NCBI RefSeq assembly: GCF_900100045.1
Contig: NZ_FNEA01000030.1
Coordinates: 1 to 51,856 of the forward strand
DNA length: 51,856 nt
Direction of reading: 5' to 3'
From: Paracoccus denitrificans
GTDB lineage: Bacteria; Pseudomonadota; Alphaproteobacteria; Rhodobacterales; Rhodobacteraceae
In this document: positions 17,418 to 25,928 of the stretch, piece by piece
How positions within the stretch are numbered: position 1 is the stretch's first letter
How the letters are laid out: each line of letters begins with the position of its first letter
The notes under the pieces: model-generated
What the model saw: only the letters and a program-made list of their open reading frames with translations
Databases searched by the model: none
Told to the model about the DNA's origin: nothing
Program-made: the position numbers and the translations under genes

Positions 17418-19131
17418 GCTGGCCGCGCGCCTTGCCCGGCTGATCTTCGGCCCCGAGGCGGCGGGCTGGCTGGCGCCGGTGATGGCGCGTGCCCTGCCCT
17501 CGGGGCTGGTGGTGCTGGCGGCCTCGCTTGCCGCGGCGGCGCTGGGGCTGGCAATGCCGATGCTGACCCGGCAGGTGATCGACGCCGGCATCATGGCGCG
17601 GGACATGGGCGCGCTGATCTTCTGGGCCGGGCTGTCCTTTGCGCTCGGCCTTGGCGCGGTGGGGTTCGGCATCGTGAACGGGATGCTGCACCTGCGCGCC
17701 TCGGCCCGGATGCTCGCGGACCTGCGCGGCCGGCTGTTCGGCGCGGCCCTGGCGCGCGACCCCGCCTGCCCCGACCTGCCGCTGGGCGAGGCGATGGCGC
17801 GGCTGGACGGGGACTGCGCCGAGATCCAGGGCTTTGCCTTCGACACGGGCCTGGTCGCGGTCGGTGCGCTGTTTCGCCTGGCCGGCGGGCTGGGCCTGAT
17901 GATCGCGCTGGACTGGCGCATGGCGATCCTGCCGCTGCTGGCCGCGCCGTTCGAGCTGTGGTTCCTGTCCCGCGCCCGGCCCCGGACCCGCGCCCTGGCC
18001 GAGGAGGTGCGCAACCAGCGCGGCGCGCTTTCCACGCAGATGGCCGAGACGCTGTCGGCCCGCGCCACCCTGCGCGGGCTGGGCGCGCTGGACCAGCGGG
18101 CGGCCAGCTTCGGCGCCGCGCAGCAGGCGCAGATCGCCGGGCTGACCCGCCAACGGCTCTGGTCCGAAACGGTGGGCGCCGTCAGCCAGACCATCACCGC
18201 GATCCTGCGCGGCATCATCCTGCTGGTCGGGGGCTGGCAGGTGGTGCGCGGGGAATGGCAGATCGGCACGCTGGTCGCCTTTCTCGCCTATGCCGGGATG
18301 ATGTCGGGGCCGCTGCGCAACCTCCTGGGCCTATACCATGCGCAGGCCCGCGCGCGGGTGGCGGCCGACCGGCTGGGCGCGGTGATCGCCTCGGCCCGCC
18401 CCGACGAGGGCGCCGAGCCGCCGCCCGGACCGCTGAGCATCGCCCTGCGCGATGCCCGCGCCGAGGGCGCCGCGCATCATCCGGTGACCGCCACGATCCT
18501 GCCCGGCCAGCGCGTGCTGCTGGACGGACCGTCGGGCATCGGCAAGTCGCGGCTGATGGCCGTGCTGACCCGCGACGCACCACTGGCCGAGGGATCGGCG
18601 CGGCTAGCGGGCGCGGAGGTCGCGCATCTGCGTCCCTTGCGGCTCGCCGCGCGCGTTATCCACCTGGCGCAGCGCCCGGCGATCCTGCGCGGCACGCTGG
18701 CCGAAAACCTGCGCCTTGCCGCGCCGGATGCGGGCGACGCGGCGCTGTGGCAGGTGCTGGAGGCGGCCGACCTGGCCGGCTGGGCGCGGGCCGGGGCGGG
18801 GCTTGCCACGCCCATCGGCGAGACGGGGGCCAATCTATCGGGCGGGTTGCGCCAGCGCATCGCCATCGCCCGCGCGCTGCAGCGGCCGGCCGAGGTGCTG
18901 ATCTTCGACGAAGCCTTCTCGGAGATCGACGATGCCGCCTGCCAGCGTATCCTTGCCGCCATCGAGGCACGGCACGCCGACGCCACCCGCATCTTCATCG
19001 CCCATAGCGGCCCGGCGCGCGAGGGGCGCTTTGATCAGCGGATCACGCTGACCTCTTCGGCGCCCATCTTCCTGATTTCGCGCGGCGAGATGCCATACCA
19101 GCGCGAGAAAGCGCGCGAAAAAGCGGTCTGA
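17410..19131 (+). CDS. qhpF: ABC transporter QhpF, exporter type
   Basis: Inner-membrane ABC half-transporter with a fused ATPase domain, 573 residues. Six membrane segments lie in about residues 25-300 and the nucleotide-binding domain after about 340. Walker A GPSGIGKS is at 373-380, the signature LSGGLRQR near 476-483 and Walker B ending D500-E501. It is presumed to move the processed gamma subunit to the periplasm, since QhpC has no Sec signal; this is inference from the operon and published models. The last about 30 residues run antisense to the end of qhpR, an unusual C-terminal extension past the normal ATPase end. Confidence 0.9.
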   Translation: MDRLAARLARLIFGPEAAGWLAPVMARALPSGLVVLAASLAAAALGLAMPMLTRQVIDAGIMARDMGALIFWAGLSFALGLGAVGFGIVNGMLHLRASARMLADLRGRLFGAALARDPACPDLPLGEAMARLDGDCAEIQGFAFDTGLVAVGALFRLAGGLGLMIALDWRMAILPLLAAPFELWFLSRARPRTRALAEEVRNQRGALSTQMAETLSARATLRGLGALDQRAASFGAAQQAQIAGLTRQRLWSETVGAVSQTITAILRGIILLVGGWQVVRGEWQIGTLVAFLAYAGMMSGPLRNLLGLYHAQARARVAADRLGAVIASARPDEGAEPPPGPLSIALRDARAEGAAHHPVTATILPGQRVLLDGPSGIGKSRLMAVLTRDAPLAEGSARLAGAEVAHLRPLRLAARVIHLAQRPAILRGTLAENLRLAAPDAGDAALWQVLEAADLAGWARAGAGLATPIGETGANLSGGLRQRIAIARALQRPAEVLIFDEAFSEIDDAACQRILAAIEARHADATRIFIAHSGPAREGRFDQRITLTSSAPIFLISRGEMPYQREKAREKAV

Positions 19132-20015
19132 TCGGAATAGCCCAGCAGCAGCGCGATCTCTCCGAACAGCCGGTCGCTGCGCACCAGCAGCGCGAAACCG
19201 TGGATGCGCCGGCATTCCTCGAGTATCTCGTGAAAGGGCTGGCCCTCGGCCGCCAGCGCCCGGCGCAGCGAGCGTTCCGACATGCCAAGCTCGGCGGCGA
19301 CATGGCTCTGGTTGACCATGCCGCGATCCATCCGGCTCAGGATCAGCTCATGCACCCTTTGCGCGACCGGGGTCTGCCTGCGCAGCTCGATCAGCGCGCC
19401 GTCCAGCCGTTTCGAGCTCGTCATGGCATCGCCCCCCGGCTCGGCGCAAAGCGTGTTGCCCAGCACCCTTGCGGAAAAGACGATGCGGTTTTCGTCCTGG
19501 CCGAAGCGCGGCGTGCGGCCCAGATGATGCGACAGCACCCGCAGGTCGCGGTCGGGCCGATGCTCGAAGCACAGGTCCTGGATCGCGCCGTTCGGCACGC
19601 CGTAGCGGGCGCAGATGCCGCGGATCAGCCCCAGCGTCAGCTCGGTATCGGCGCGGCGCGGCCAGATGCGCGGATCGAGCACGCGATACGAGACATGCGC
19701 CTCGTCGTCGATCACCTCGAACGAGACCCGGCTGTTCGATTGCAGCACCGGAAAGCCGCGGGAAAAGACGCGCAGCGCCTCGCCCAGCGTGCGGCGCGGG
19801 GCGACCGCCTCTCCCAGGATGCCGACGGTGGCAAGCTCCATCGCCTCGCCCGACCGCCACGAGCGCAGGCCGTCCGCACTGGCCGCCCGTTCCTGCTCAA
19901 GATGATCGACGAAGATTTGCAGCGGCATCGCGGGTGCGGCGGCCGCGCGCGCGGCATCGGCCTCGGTCCCGATCAGCATGAATGCGATGGCTCCGCGAAT
20001 CCATGACGTCTGCAT
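19035..20015 (-). CDS. qhpR: AraC-family regulator QhpR
   Basis: AraC/XylS-type transcription factor, 326 residues, with an Arabinose_bd-like N-terminal domain (resembling the OruR/ArgR-like AraC group) and a C-terminal double helix-turn-helix at about 220-320 (VAAELGMSERSLRRALAAEG, then EIALLLGYSDQTAFSRAFSRW). In P. denitrificans qhpR is reported as needed for amine-induced qhp expression. It is transcribed against qhpF, and the two reading frames overlap by 97 bp, so the second HTH helix is encoded opposite the QhpF C-terminus. Divergent from the aldehyde dehydrogenase gene. A start at this ATG gives the usual family length; an in-frame extension upstream lacks similarity. Confidence 0.88.
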   Translation of the reverse strand: MQTSWIRGAIAFMLIGTEADAARAAAAPAMPLQIFVDHLEQERAASADGLRSWRSGEAMELATVGILGEAVAPRRTLGEALRVFSRGFPVLQSNSRVSFEVIDDEAHVSYRVLDPRIWPRRADTELTLGLIRGICARYGVPNGAIQDLCFEHRPDRDLRVLSHHLGRTPRFGQDENRIVFSARVLGNTLCAEPGGDAMTSSKRLDGALIELRRQTPVAQRVHELILSRMDRGMVNQSHVAAELGMSERSLRRALAAEGQPFHEILEECRRIHGFALLVRSDRLFGEIALLLGYSDQTAFSRAFSRWYGISPREIRKMGAEEVSVIR

Positions 20016-20337
20016 GGCGTTTCCCGTGGCTGGCGCCGGGTGGCCGCTGTTTCGCACCTTGCCCCGGCTATTTCCCTGTTGCGACAAACTGTAGCATATC
20101 GGCGGCGCAATCCCCAAAGAACCTGACCCAAGCGCGGGATCGGCGGGAAATGCCGAAAAATCGTTACAAATCCGATAGTTCCAATGCCTGGCGCCACGAT
20201 TCCCGGCAGGGCGCAACTTGACATTCCCGGCCAGATTTTCGTCCCGGGCCGCGGGAGCGCATGATTTGGCCGGATTTGGCAAGAATCGCCCGACCCTTCT
20301 GCCCCAGACTGGCCCGACCGTTTTGGGGAGGGACGAA
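20016..20337. promoter_or_regulatory. divergent qhpR / aldehyde dehydrogenase control region
   Basis: A 322-bp gap between two divergent genes with no further reading frame that I can support. It is locally AT-richer in the half next to qhpR, including GTAGCATAT near 20090 and TCGTTACAAATCCGATAG near 20161, where the qhpR promoter probably lies. The half next to the dehydrogenase gene holds the inverted-repeat operator listed separately and a GGGGAGGGACG ribosome site. Confidence 0.6.
20217..20283. promoter_or_regulatory. putative QhpR operator upstream of aldehyde dehydrogenase
   Basis: Half-site CTTGACATTCCCGGCCAGA (20217-20235) faces TTTGGCCGGATTTGGCAAG (20265-20283), 14 of 19 matching as an inverted repeat with 29 bp between. 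The left arm matches the reverse complement of the right arm at qhpA in 17 of 19 positions. TTGACA within the left arm could also act as a -35 element. Ends 54 bp before the dehydrogenase start. Confidence 0.6.
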
Positions 20338-21741
20338 ATGACGGAATATCGATTGCTGATCGACGGCAGGCTGGTCGCGGGCGACATGGCGATGGAGGTC
20401 GTGAACCCGGCGAACGAACAGGTGCTGGCGCTCGCCCCCCGCGCCTCGCAGGCGCAGCTTCATGCGGCGGTGGCGGCGGCCAAGGCGGCCTTTCCGGCCT
20501 GGGCCGCCCGCCCCATCGAGGAACGCCGCGCACTGATCCTGGCCATCGCCGACAAGCTTGAGGCGCAGGCCGAGGAATTCGCCCGGCTGCTGACGCAGGA
20601 ACAGGGCAAGCCGCTGCCCGAGGCGCAGGCCGAGATCGCCTATACCTGCGCCTTCATCCGCCATCTGGCCGGCTACGACCTGCCGGTGAAGGTGATCGAG
20701 GACAACGACAGCCGGCTGGTGCGGCAGTTCCGCAAGCCGCTGGGCGTGGTCGGCGCGATCATCCCGTGGAATTTCCCGGTGCTGATCGTGGCCTTCAAGC
20801 TGCCGCTGGCGCTGCTGGCCGGCAATACCATGGTGATCAAGCCCGCGCCGACCACGCCGCTGACCACGCTGCGTCTGGGCGAGATCATGGCGGACATCCT
20901 GCCGCCGGGCGTCGTCAACATCGTCACCGACCAGAACGACCTGGGCGCGGTGCTGACCGGCCATCCCGACGTGGCCAAGATCTCGTTCACCGGCTCGACC
21001 GCGACCGGGCAGAAGATCATGGCCAGCGCGGCCTCGACCATCAAGCGGCTGACGCTGGAGCTGGGCGGCAACGATGCGGCCATCGTGCTGCCGGGCGCCG
21101 ATCCGGCCAAGGTCGCGCCGGGGCTGTTTGCCGGCGCCTTCATGAACGCGGGACAGGTCTGCCTCGCCATCAAGCGCGCCTATGTCCACGACTCGATCTA
21201 TGACGAGGTCTGCGCGCGGCTGGCCGAACTGGCCGATGCCGCCGTGGTCGGCGACGGCTTGCAACAGGGCACCACCATCGGCCCGCTGCAAAACCGCATG
21301 CAATTCGACAAGGTCAAGGCATTCCTCGATTCGGCCCGCGCCGACGGCCGCATCGTCGCCGGCGGCGCATTGCCCGACGGGCCGGGCTATTTCATCCGCC
21401 CGACCATCGTCGCCGACGTGAAGGACGGCGACCGCATCGTGGACGAGGAACAGTTCGGCCCGATCCTGCCGGTGATCCGCTTCGACGAGGTGGAATCGGC
21501 GGTGGCCAGCGCCAACGGCATCGATCTCGGCCTTGGCGGCTCGGTCTGGGGCGAGGATCGCGACCTGGCCCGCAGCGTCGCCGAACGCATCGAAAGCGGC
21601 ACGGTCTGGATCAACAAGCACCTGGATTTCGGCCCCAACATCCCCTTCGGCGGCGCCAAGCAATCCGGGCTCGGCGTCGAGTTCGCCGAGGAAGGGCTGG
21701 CCGAGTTCACCCAGATCCGCATCGTGAACGAGGCGCGCTGA
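20338..21741 (+). CDS. NAD(P)-dependent aldehyde dehydrogenase of amine catabolism
   Basis: Aldehyde dehydrogenase superfamily enzyme, 467 residues, expected to oxidise the aldehyde (for example butyraldehyde) released by QHNDH to the acid. Catalytic residues are visible: E241 in LELGGND and the nucleophile C275 in NAGQVC. The IPWNFPV motif and FTGSTATG nucleotide-binding loop are present. The ATG follows a GGGGAGGG site and yields a slightly short but complete ALDH. Its promoter shares the inverted repeat found upstream of qhpA, tying it to the qhp regulon. Exact substrate is inferred from context; succinate-semialdehyde type enzymes are similar in sequence. Confidence 0.88.
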   Translation: MTEYRLLIDGRLVAGDMAMEVVNPANEQVLALAPRASQAQLHAAVAAAKAAFPAWAARPIEERRALILAIADKLEAQAEEFARLLTQEQGKPLPEAQAEIAYTCAFIRHLAGYDLPVKVIEDNDSRLVRQFRKPLGVVGAIIPWNFPVLIVAFKLPLALLAGNTMVIKPAPTTPLTTLRLGEIMADILPPGVVNIVTDQNDLGAVLTGHPDVAKISFTGSTATGQKIMASAASTIKRLTLELGGNDAAIVLPGADPAKVAPGLFAGAFMNAGQVCLAIKRAYVHDSIYDEVCARLAELADAAVVGDGLQQGTTIGPLQNRMQFDKVKAFLDSARADGRIVAGGALPDGPGYFIRPTIVADVKDGDRIVDEEQFGPILPVIRFDEVESAVASANGIDLGLGGSVWGEDRDLARSVAERIESGTVWINKHLDFGPNIPFGGAKQSGLGVEFAEEGLAEFTQIRIVNEAR

Positions 21742-21742
21742 G

Positions 21743-21789
21743 CAGGACCGGGCCGGCCCGGAAAAGGACCCGCCCGCCCGCCGGTCCTG
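21743..21789. terminator. bidirectional hairpin after aldehyde dehydrogenase gene
   Basis: CAGGACCGG (21743-21751) pairs with CCGGTCCTG (21781-21789), 9 bp perfect, between two convergent genes. A nested GGGCCGGCCC palindrome lies in the loop. There is no T run. Confidence 0.5.
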
Positions 21790-21795
21790 GGCGGA

Positions 21796-22326
21796 TCAGC
21801 CGGAAAGATCGGAACGGGCCGGCCGCTGCGGCGCGCCGAAGGTCTTGCGGAACCAGTCCTGCACCATCAGCTTGTCATGGATGAAGCGCCGGCTGTCGCC
21901 ATGGCCGCGCGGGTCCGAAAGATAATTCATGTCGGTCAGCCGCTCTTCGCCCGCGCGAATGACCGTGCCGTCCTGCATCAGCCGATAGCGCAGGTGGATG
22001 CGCGGCGGCGTGGTGTCGCGCAGGAAACGCACGTCGTGAAATCCGCTGCGCCAGGGCTCGAACTCGCCCGCAAGGTCGATGTTCAGCACCTCGACATGCA
22101 GGCTTTGTCCGGCGGGCAGGTAGCGCGCGCCAAGCCCGGCGAACCAGCGGTCGAACTCGGCCAGCGCCGAGGTGCGGCTGCGTTCGCGGCGAAATTCGCG
22201 GTCGCGGAAGGTCTCGGGCGCGACATAGCTGACGGTGACGCGCCCCTCGGCCGGCGCTACCGGGCCGGCCATGGCTACGGGCACCGCAAGCACCAGTGAA
22301 AGGGTCAGGCAGACGGTTCTGAGCAT
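21796..22326 (-). CDS. secreted DUF3016-like protein
   Basis: A 176-residue protein with a Sec signal peptide (MLRTVCLTLSLVLAVPVAMA) and a single periplasmic domain. The pattern VTVSYVAPETFRD, then LNIDLAGEFEPW, then PRIHLRYRLMQDG and the C-terminal DKLMVQDWFRKTF is that of DUF3016, a family without established function. It follows the GMC oxidoreductase gene by 71 bp on the same strand and could be co-transcribed, though the gap is larger than elsewhere in that operon. Upstream it has a run of purines (GCACAGCC lacks a good Shine-Dalgarno), so expression may be low. Confidence 0.75.
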   Translation of the reverse strand: MLRTVCLTLSLVLAVPVAMAGPVAPAEGRVTVSYVAPETFRDREFRRERSRTSALAEFDRWFAGLGARYLPAGQSLHVEVLNIDLAGEFEPWRSGFHDVRFLRDTTPPRIHLRYRLMQDGTVIRAGEERLTDMNYLSDPRGHGDSRRFIHDKLMVQDWFRKTFGAPQRPARSDLSG

Positions 22327-22397
22327 GGCTGTGCCTTTCGCATTTCCAGCCCTGCGAAAGCATATGGGAAGGCGGCGCGAAAAGTCAAAGCCGGGGC

Positions 22398-23996
22398 TCA
22401 ACCCCTCGCATCCTCCAGCATCATCCGCGCGGCCTTTTCGGCGATCATCATCGCCGGCGCGTTGGTGTTGCCGCTGGTGATCGTCGGCATGACCGAGGCA
22501 TCGGCGATCCGCAGCCGGCCAAGCGCGCGCATCCGCAGCCGCGGATCGACCACCGCGCCCTCGTCGGCGCCCATGCGGCAGGTGCCGACCGGGTGGAAGA
22601 TCGTGGTGCCGATATCGCCGGCAGCGCGGACCAGATCCTCGTCGCTCTGGAAGGCGATGCCGGGGATATGCTCCTCGGGGTCGAAGCGGTTGAAGGCCGG
22701 CTGCGCGGCGATCTTGCGGGTCAGGCGGACGGCGCGCATGGCCACCTCGCGGTCGGCCTCGGTCGAAAGGTAGTTCGGCCGGATCGCGGGATGGGCGCGG
22801 AAATCCGGCCCGGCGACATGGACCGAACCGCGGCTTTCCGGCCGCAGGTTGCAGACCGAGGCGGTCATGGCCGGGAAGGGATGCACCGGGTCGCCGAACT
22901 TGTCCAGGCTGACCGGCTGGACGTGAAACTCCAGGTCCGGCGTCGCCTTGTCCGGCCCCGAGCGGGTGAAGATGCCCAGCTGGCTCGGCGCCATCGACAT
23001 CGGGCCCGAGCGTTTCAGCAGGTATTCCAGCCCGATCGCCGCCTTGCCCATCAGGTGCGAGGCCTTTTCGTTCAGCGTCGGCACGCCCCGGACCTTGTAG
23101 ACCAGCCGCAATTGCAGATGGTCCTGCAGGTTCTCGCCCAGCCCCGGGACCTCGACCTGCGGGGCAATGCCGGCGGCCTGCAATATCCCGCCCTGCCCGA
23201 CGCCGGAATGTTCGAGGATCTGCACCGAGCCGATGGAGCCTGCCGCCAGCACCGTCTCGCGCGCGGCGCGCACTTCGCGCCGCTGGCCCAGGTGGTGAAA
23301 GACCACGCCCGTGACCTCGCCCGCCTCGATCACCAGCCGCTCGACCTCGGCCCCGGTCAGGATGCGCAGGTTCTGGCGGTGGCGCACCGGGCGCAGGAAA
23401 GCCTTGGCCGCGCTCCAGCGCCAGCCGCTTTTCTGGGTCACGTCGAAATAGCCGCCGCCTTCGTTGTCGCCGCGATTGAAATCCTCGGTGCGCGGGATGC
23501 CGGCCTGTTCCGCCGCCTCCATGAAGGCGTCGAGCACCGCCCAGCGGACCCGCGCCGTCTCGACCCGCAATTCGCCGCCGGCGCCATGCACGTCGTCGGC
23601 GCCGCGATAATGGTCCTCCTGCGCCTTGAAGAGCGGCAGCACGTCGTCCCAGCCCCAGCCGGTGCAGCCCATCTGGCGCCAATGGTCGTAATCCGCCGCC
23701 TGCCCGCGCATATAGATCATGCCGTTGATCGAGGAACAGCCGCCCAGCACCCGCCCGCGCGGATAAAGCAGCGCACGGCCGTTCAGCCCCGGTTCGGCTT
23801 CGGTGCGAAAGCCCCAGTCGGTGCGCGGATTGCCGATGCAGTAGAGATAGCCCACCGGGATATGGATCCAGTGGTAATTGTCGCGCCCCCCGGCCTCGAG
23901 CAGCAGCACGCGGTTGCCGGGATCGGCGCTGAGGCGGTTTGCCAGCACGCAGCCGGCGCTGCCCGCGCCGATCACGATATAGTCGTAGCTTTCCAT
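22398..23996 (-). CDS. GMC-family FAD alcohol/choline dehydrogenase
   Basis: Glucose-methanol-choline oxidoreductase, 532 residues, of the choline dehydrogenase/AlkJ-type group. The FAD motif GAGSAGCVLANRLS is at about residues 9-22, LGGCSSINGMIYMRG is the GMC signature 1 region, and the C-terminal HPVGTCRMG plus NTNAPAMMIAEKAA carry the catalytic His/Asn positions of the family. The ATG chosen follows GGAGTG by 4 bases; another ATG lies four codons earlier. It is the last of six genes with the Liv-type transporter, 43 bp from the permease gene, suggesting it oxidises an imported alcohol. The substrate is unknown. Confidence 0.88.
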   Translation of the reverse strand: MESYDYIVIGAGSAGCVLANRLSADPGNRVLLLEAGGRDNYHWIHIPVGYLYCIGNPRTDWGFRTEAEPGLNGRALLYPRGRVLGGCSSINGMIYMRGQAADYDHWRQMGCTGWGWDDVLPLFKAQEDHYRGADDVHGAGGELRVETARVRWAVLDAFMEAAEQAGIPRTEDFNRGDNEGGGYFDVTQKSGWRWSAAKAFLRPVRHRQNLRILTGAEVERLVIEAGEVTGVVFHHLGQRREVRAARETVLAAGSIGSVQILEHSGVGQGGILQAAGIAPQVEVPGLGENLQDHLQLRLVYKVRGVPTLNEKASHLMGKAAIGLEYLLKRSGPMSMAPSQLGIFTRSGPDKATPDLEFHVQPVSLDKFGDPVHPFPAMTASVCNLRPESRGSVHVAGPDFRAHPAIRPNYLSTEADREVAMRAVRLTRKIAAQPAFNRFDPEEHIPGIAFQSDEDLVRAAGDIGTTIFHPVGTCRMGADEGAVVDPRLRMRALGRLRIADASVMPTITSGNTNAPAMMIAEKAARMMLEDARG

Positions 23997-24039
23997 CGGA
24001 CACTCCATGCTGGCCCCCGCCGGCGCGGGGGCCCTACCC

Positions 24040-25038
24040 TCACGATTCCGCCCTGAACCCGAGTTTTTTCCCGATCTTCGTTGCGAAGAACTCGCCCACC
24101 AGCCCGCGTCGGAACAGCAGCACGCAGACCATGAACACCACGCCGGTGATGATGGTGACCGGGACGTCGGAGGTGGCGAGGTAGTTCTGGAGCGTGACCA
24201 CCAGCCCTGCGCCGACGATGGGGCCGAGCAGCGTGCCGATGCCGCCCAAGAGCGTCATCAGGATCACCTCGCCCGACATCTGCCAGGTCACGTCGGTCAG
24301 CGTCGCGAACTGGAAGATCAGCGCCTTGACGCCGCCCGCGAGCCCCGCCAGCGCCGCCGACATCACGAAGGCGCCCAGCTTGTAGCGCTGCACCGAATAG
24401 CCCAGCGAGATCGCGCGTTGCTCGTTCTCGCGGATCGACTTCAGGATCATGCCGAAGGGCGAGTTCACGAAGCGCCGGATGATCAGCAGCCCGATCACGA
24501 ACACCGCCAGCACGAAGTAATACATGTTCATCGGCCGGTTCAGGTCGATCAGCCCGAACAGATGCCCCCGCGGCACCGACTGGATGCCGTCCTCGCCATG
24601 GGTGAAGGGCGCCTGCAGGCAGAAGAAGAAGAACATCTGCGACAGCGCCAGGGTGATCATGGCGAAATAGATGCCCTGGCGGCGGATGGCGATGGCGCCC
24701 ATCACCAGCCCCAGCACCGCCGCGCCGGCGACGCCCAGCAGGATGCCGGCCTCGGGCGACCAGCCCCAGACCTTGACCGCATGGGCGGTGAAATAGGCCG
24801 CGCCTCCGAAGAAGGTGGCATGGCCGAAGGACAGAAGGCCGGTATAGCCCAAGAGCAGGTTGAAGGCCGAGGCGAAGAGCGCGAAGGCCAGCAGCTTCAT
24901 CAGGAAGATCGGATAGAGGAACATCGGCGCCACCAAGAGCCCGGCCAGCGCGATGGCGACCAGCAGCAGCCGGACCTGCCCGGCGCGGGGATGGGCCGCG
25001 ACATGGTCCGAGGCGACGGTTTCGGATTTTGCGGCCAT
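24040..25038 (-). CDS. branched-chain amino acid-type ABC permease, LivM family
   Basis: Inner-membrane permease of a HAAT-family importer, forming the channel with the LivH-type partner. About 332 residues with 8-10 hydrophobic segments and the typical LLLGYTGLLSFGHATFFGGAAY and LLGGIGTLLGPIVGAGL blocks. An ATG three codons earlier (25047) overlaps the stop of the upstream permease gene, but the GGAAAGG ribosome site is directly against it, so the later ATG with a 9-base spacing is preferred. The downstream GMC oxidoreductase makes an imported alcohol-like substrate more likely than amino acids. Confidence 0.88.
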   Translation of the reverse strand: MAAKSETVASDHVAAHPRAGQVRLLLVAIALAGLLVAPMFLYPIFLMKLLAFALFASAFNLLLGYTGLLSFGHATFFGGAAYFTAHAVKVWGWSPEAGILLGVAGAAVLGLVMGAIAIRRQGIYFAMITLALSQMFFFFCLQAPFTHGEDGIQSVPRGHLFGLIDLNRPMNMYYFVLAVFVIGLLIIRRFVNSPFGMILKSIRENEQRAISLGYSVQRYKLGAFVMSAALAGLAGGVKALIFQFATLTDVTWQMSGEVILMTLLGGIGTLLGPIVGAGLVVTLQNYLATSDVPVTIITGVVFMVCVLLFRRGLVGEFFATKIGKKLGFRAES

Positions 25039-25039
25039 G

Positions 25040-25927
25040 TCAGGCATCCTTTCCGAAAAGGCCCGCGGGCCGCAGGATCAAGACGATCGCCATGATGACG
25101 AAGATCACGATGTTCGAGGCCTCGGGGTAGAAGACCTTGGTCAGACCCTCGACCACGCCCAGCATGTAGCCGGTGACGATGGCGCCCAGGATCGAGCCCA
25201 TGCCGCCGACCACCACCACGGCGAAGACGATGATGATCAGGTTCGAACCCATCAGCGGGCTGACCTGATAGACCGGCGCCGCCAGCACCCCCGCGAAACC
25301 CGCAAGCCCGGCGCCAAGCGCATAGGTCAGCGTCAGGAGCAGCGGCACGTTGACGCCGAAGGCCTGCACCAGCGTGGGGTTCTCGGTCGCGGCGCGCAGA
25401 TAGGCGCCGAGCTTGGTCTTTTCGATCAAGAGCCAGACCGCGATGCAGACCGCCAGCGAGGCCACCACCACCCAGCCGCGATAGATCGGCAGGAACATGA
25501 AGCCCAGGTTCACCGCCCCGGTCAGCTGCGCGGGCGGCGCATAGGGCTTGCCCGAGGCGCCGAAGAAGTAGCGAAACGTCCCCTCGATCGCCAGCGCCAG
25601 CCCGAAGGTGAACAGAAGCCCGTAAAGCGGGTCCAGCTTGTAGAGCCGCGACAGCATGGTCTTTTCCACCAGCGCCGCGAACACCCCCACGATGACCGGC
25701 GCCAGCAGCAGCGCCAGCCAGTAGTTGATGCCGCCCACCGTCAACAGCAGCAGCGCCGCAAAGGCGCCCAGCATGTATTGCGCGCCATGCGCGAAGTTGA
25801 TGACCCGAAGCAGGCCGAAGATCACCGCCAGGCCCAGGCTCAGCAGCGCGTAGAACGAGCCGTTGATCAGCCCCACCAGCAATTGTCCCATCAGCGCCTG
25901 GACGGGAACACCGAAGATCATCGTCAT
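25040..25927 (-). CDS. branched-chain amino acid-type ABC permease, LivH family
   Basis: Second permease subunit of the HAAT importer, 295 residues, very hydrophobic. It has the family hallmarks GLINGSFYALLSLGLAVIFGLLRVINFAHG at the N-terminus (in two blocks) and GGMGSILGAIVTGYMLGVVEGL near the end, containing the coupling-helix region. It starts one base after the stop of the upstream ATPase gene (LivF type), and its stop is 1-8 bases from the LivM start, so the transporter subunits are made from one message. Confidence 0.9.
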   Translation of the reverse strand: MTMIFGVPVQALMGQLLVGLINGSFYALLSLGLAVIFGLLRVINFAHGAQYMLGAFAALLLLTVGGINYWLALLLAPVIVGVFAALVEKTMLSRLYKLDPLYGLLFTFGLALAIEGTFRYFFGASGKPYAPPAQLTGAVNLGFMFLPIYRGWVVVASLAVCIAVWLLIEKTKLGAYLRAATENPTLVQAFGVNVPLLLTLTYALGAGLAGFAGVLAAPVYQVSPLMGSNLIIIVFAVVVVGGMGSILGAIVTGYMLGVVEGLTKVFYPEASNIVIFVIMAIVLILRPAGLFGKDA

Positions 25928-25928
25928 G

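Noticed and set aside
20265..20283. A possible sigma-54 promoter (GG...GC) before the aldehyde dehydrogenase
   Set aside because: The GG and GC are separated by 9 instead of 10 bases, the matching site at qhpA lacks the GC, and the bases are explained better as one arm of the inverted repeat.
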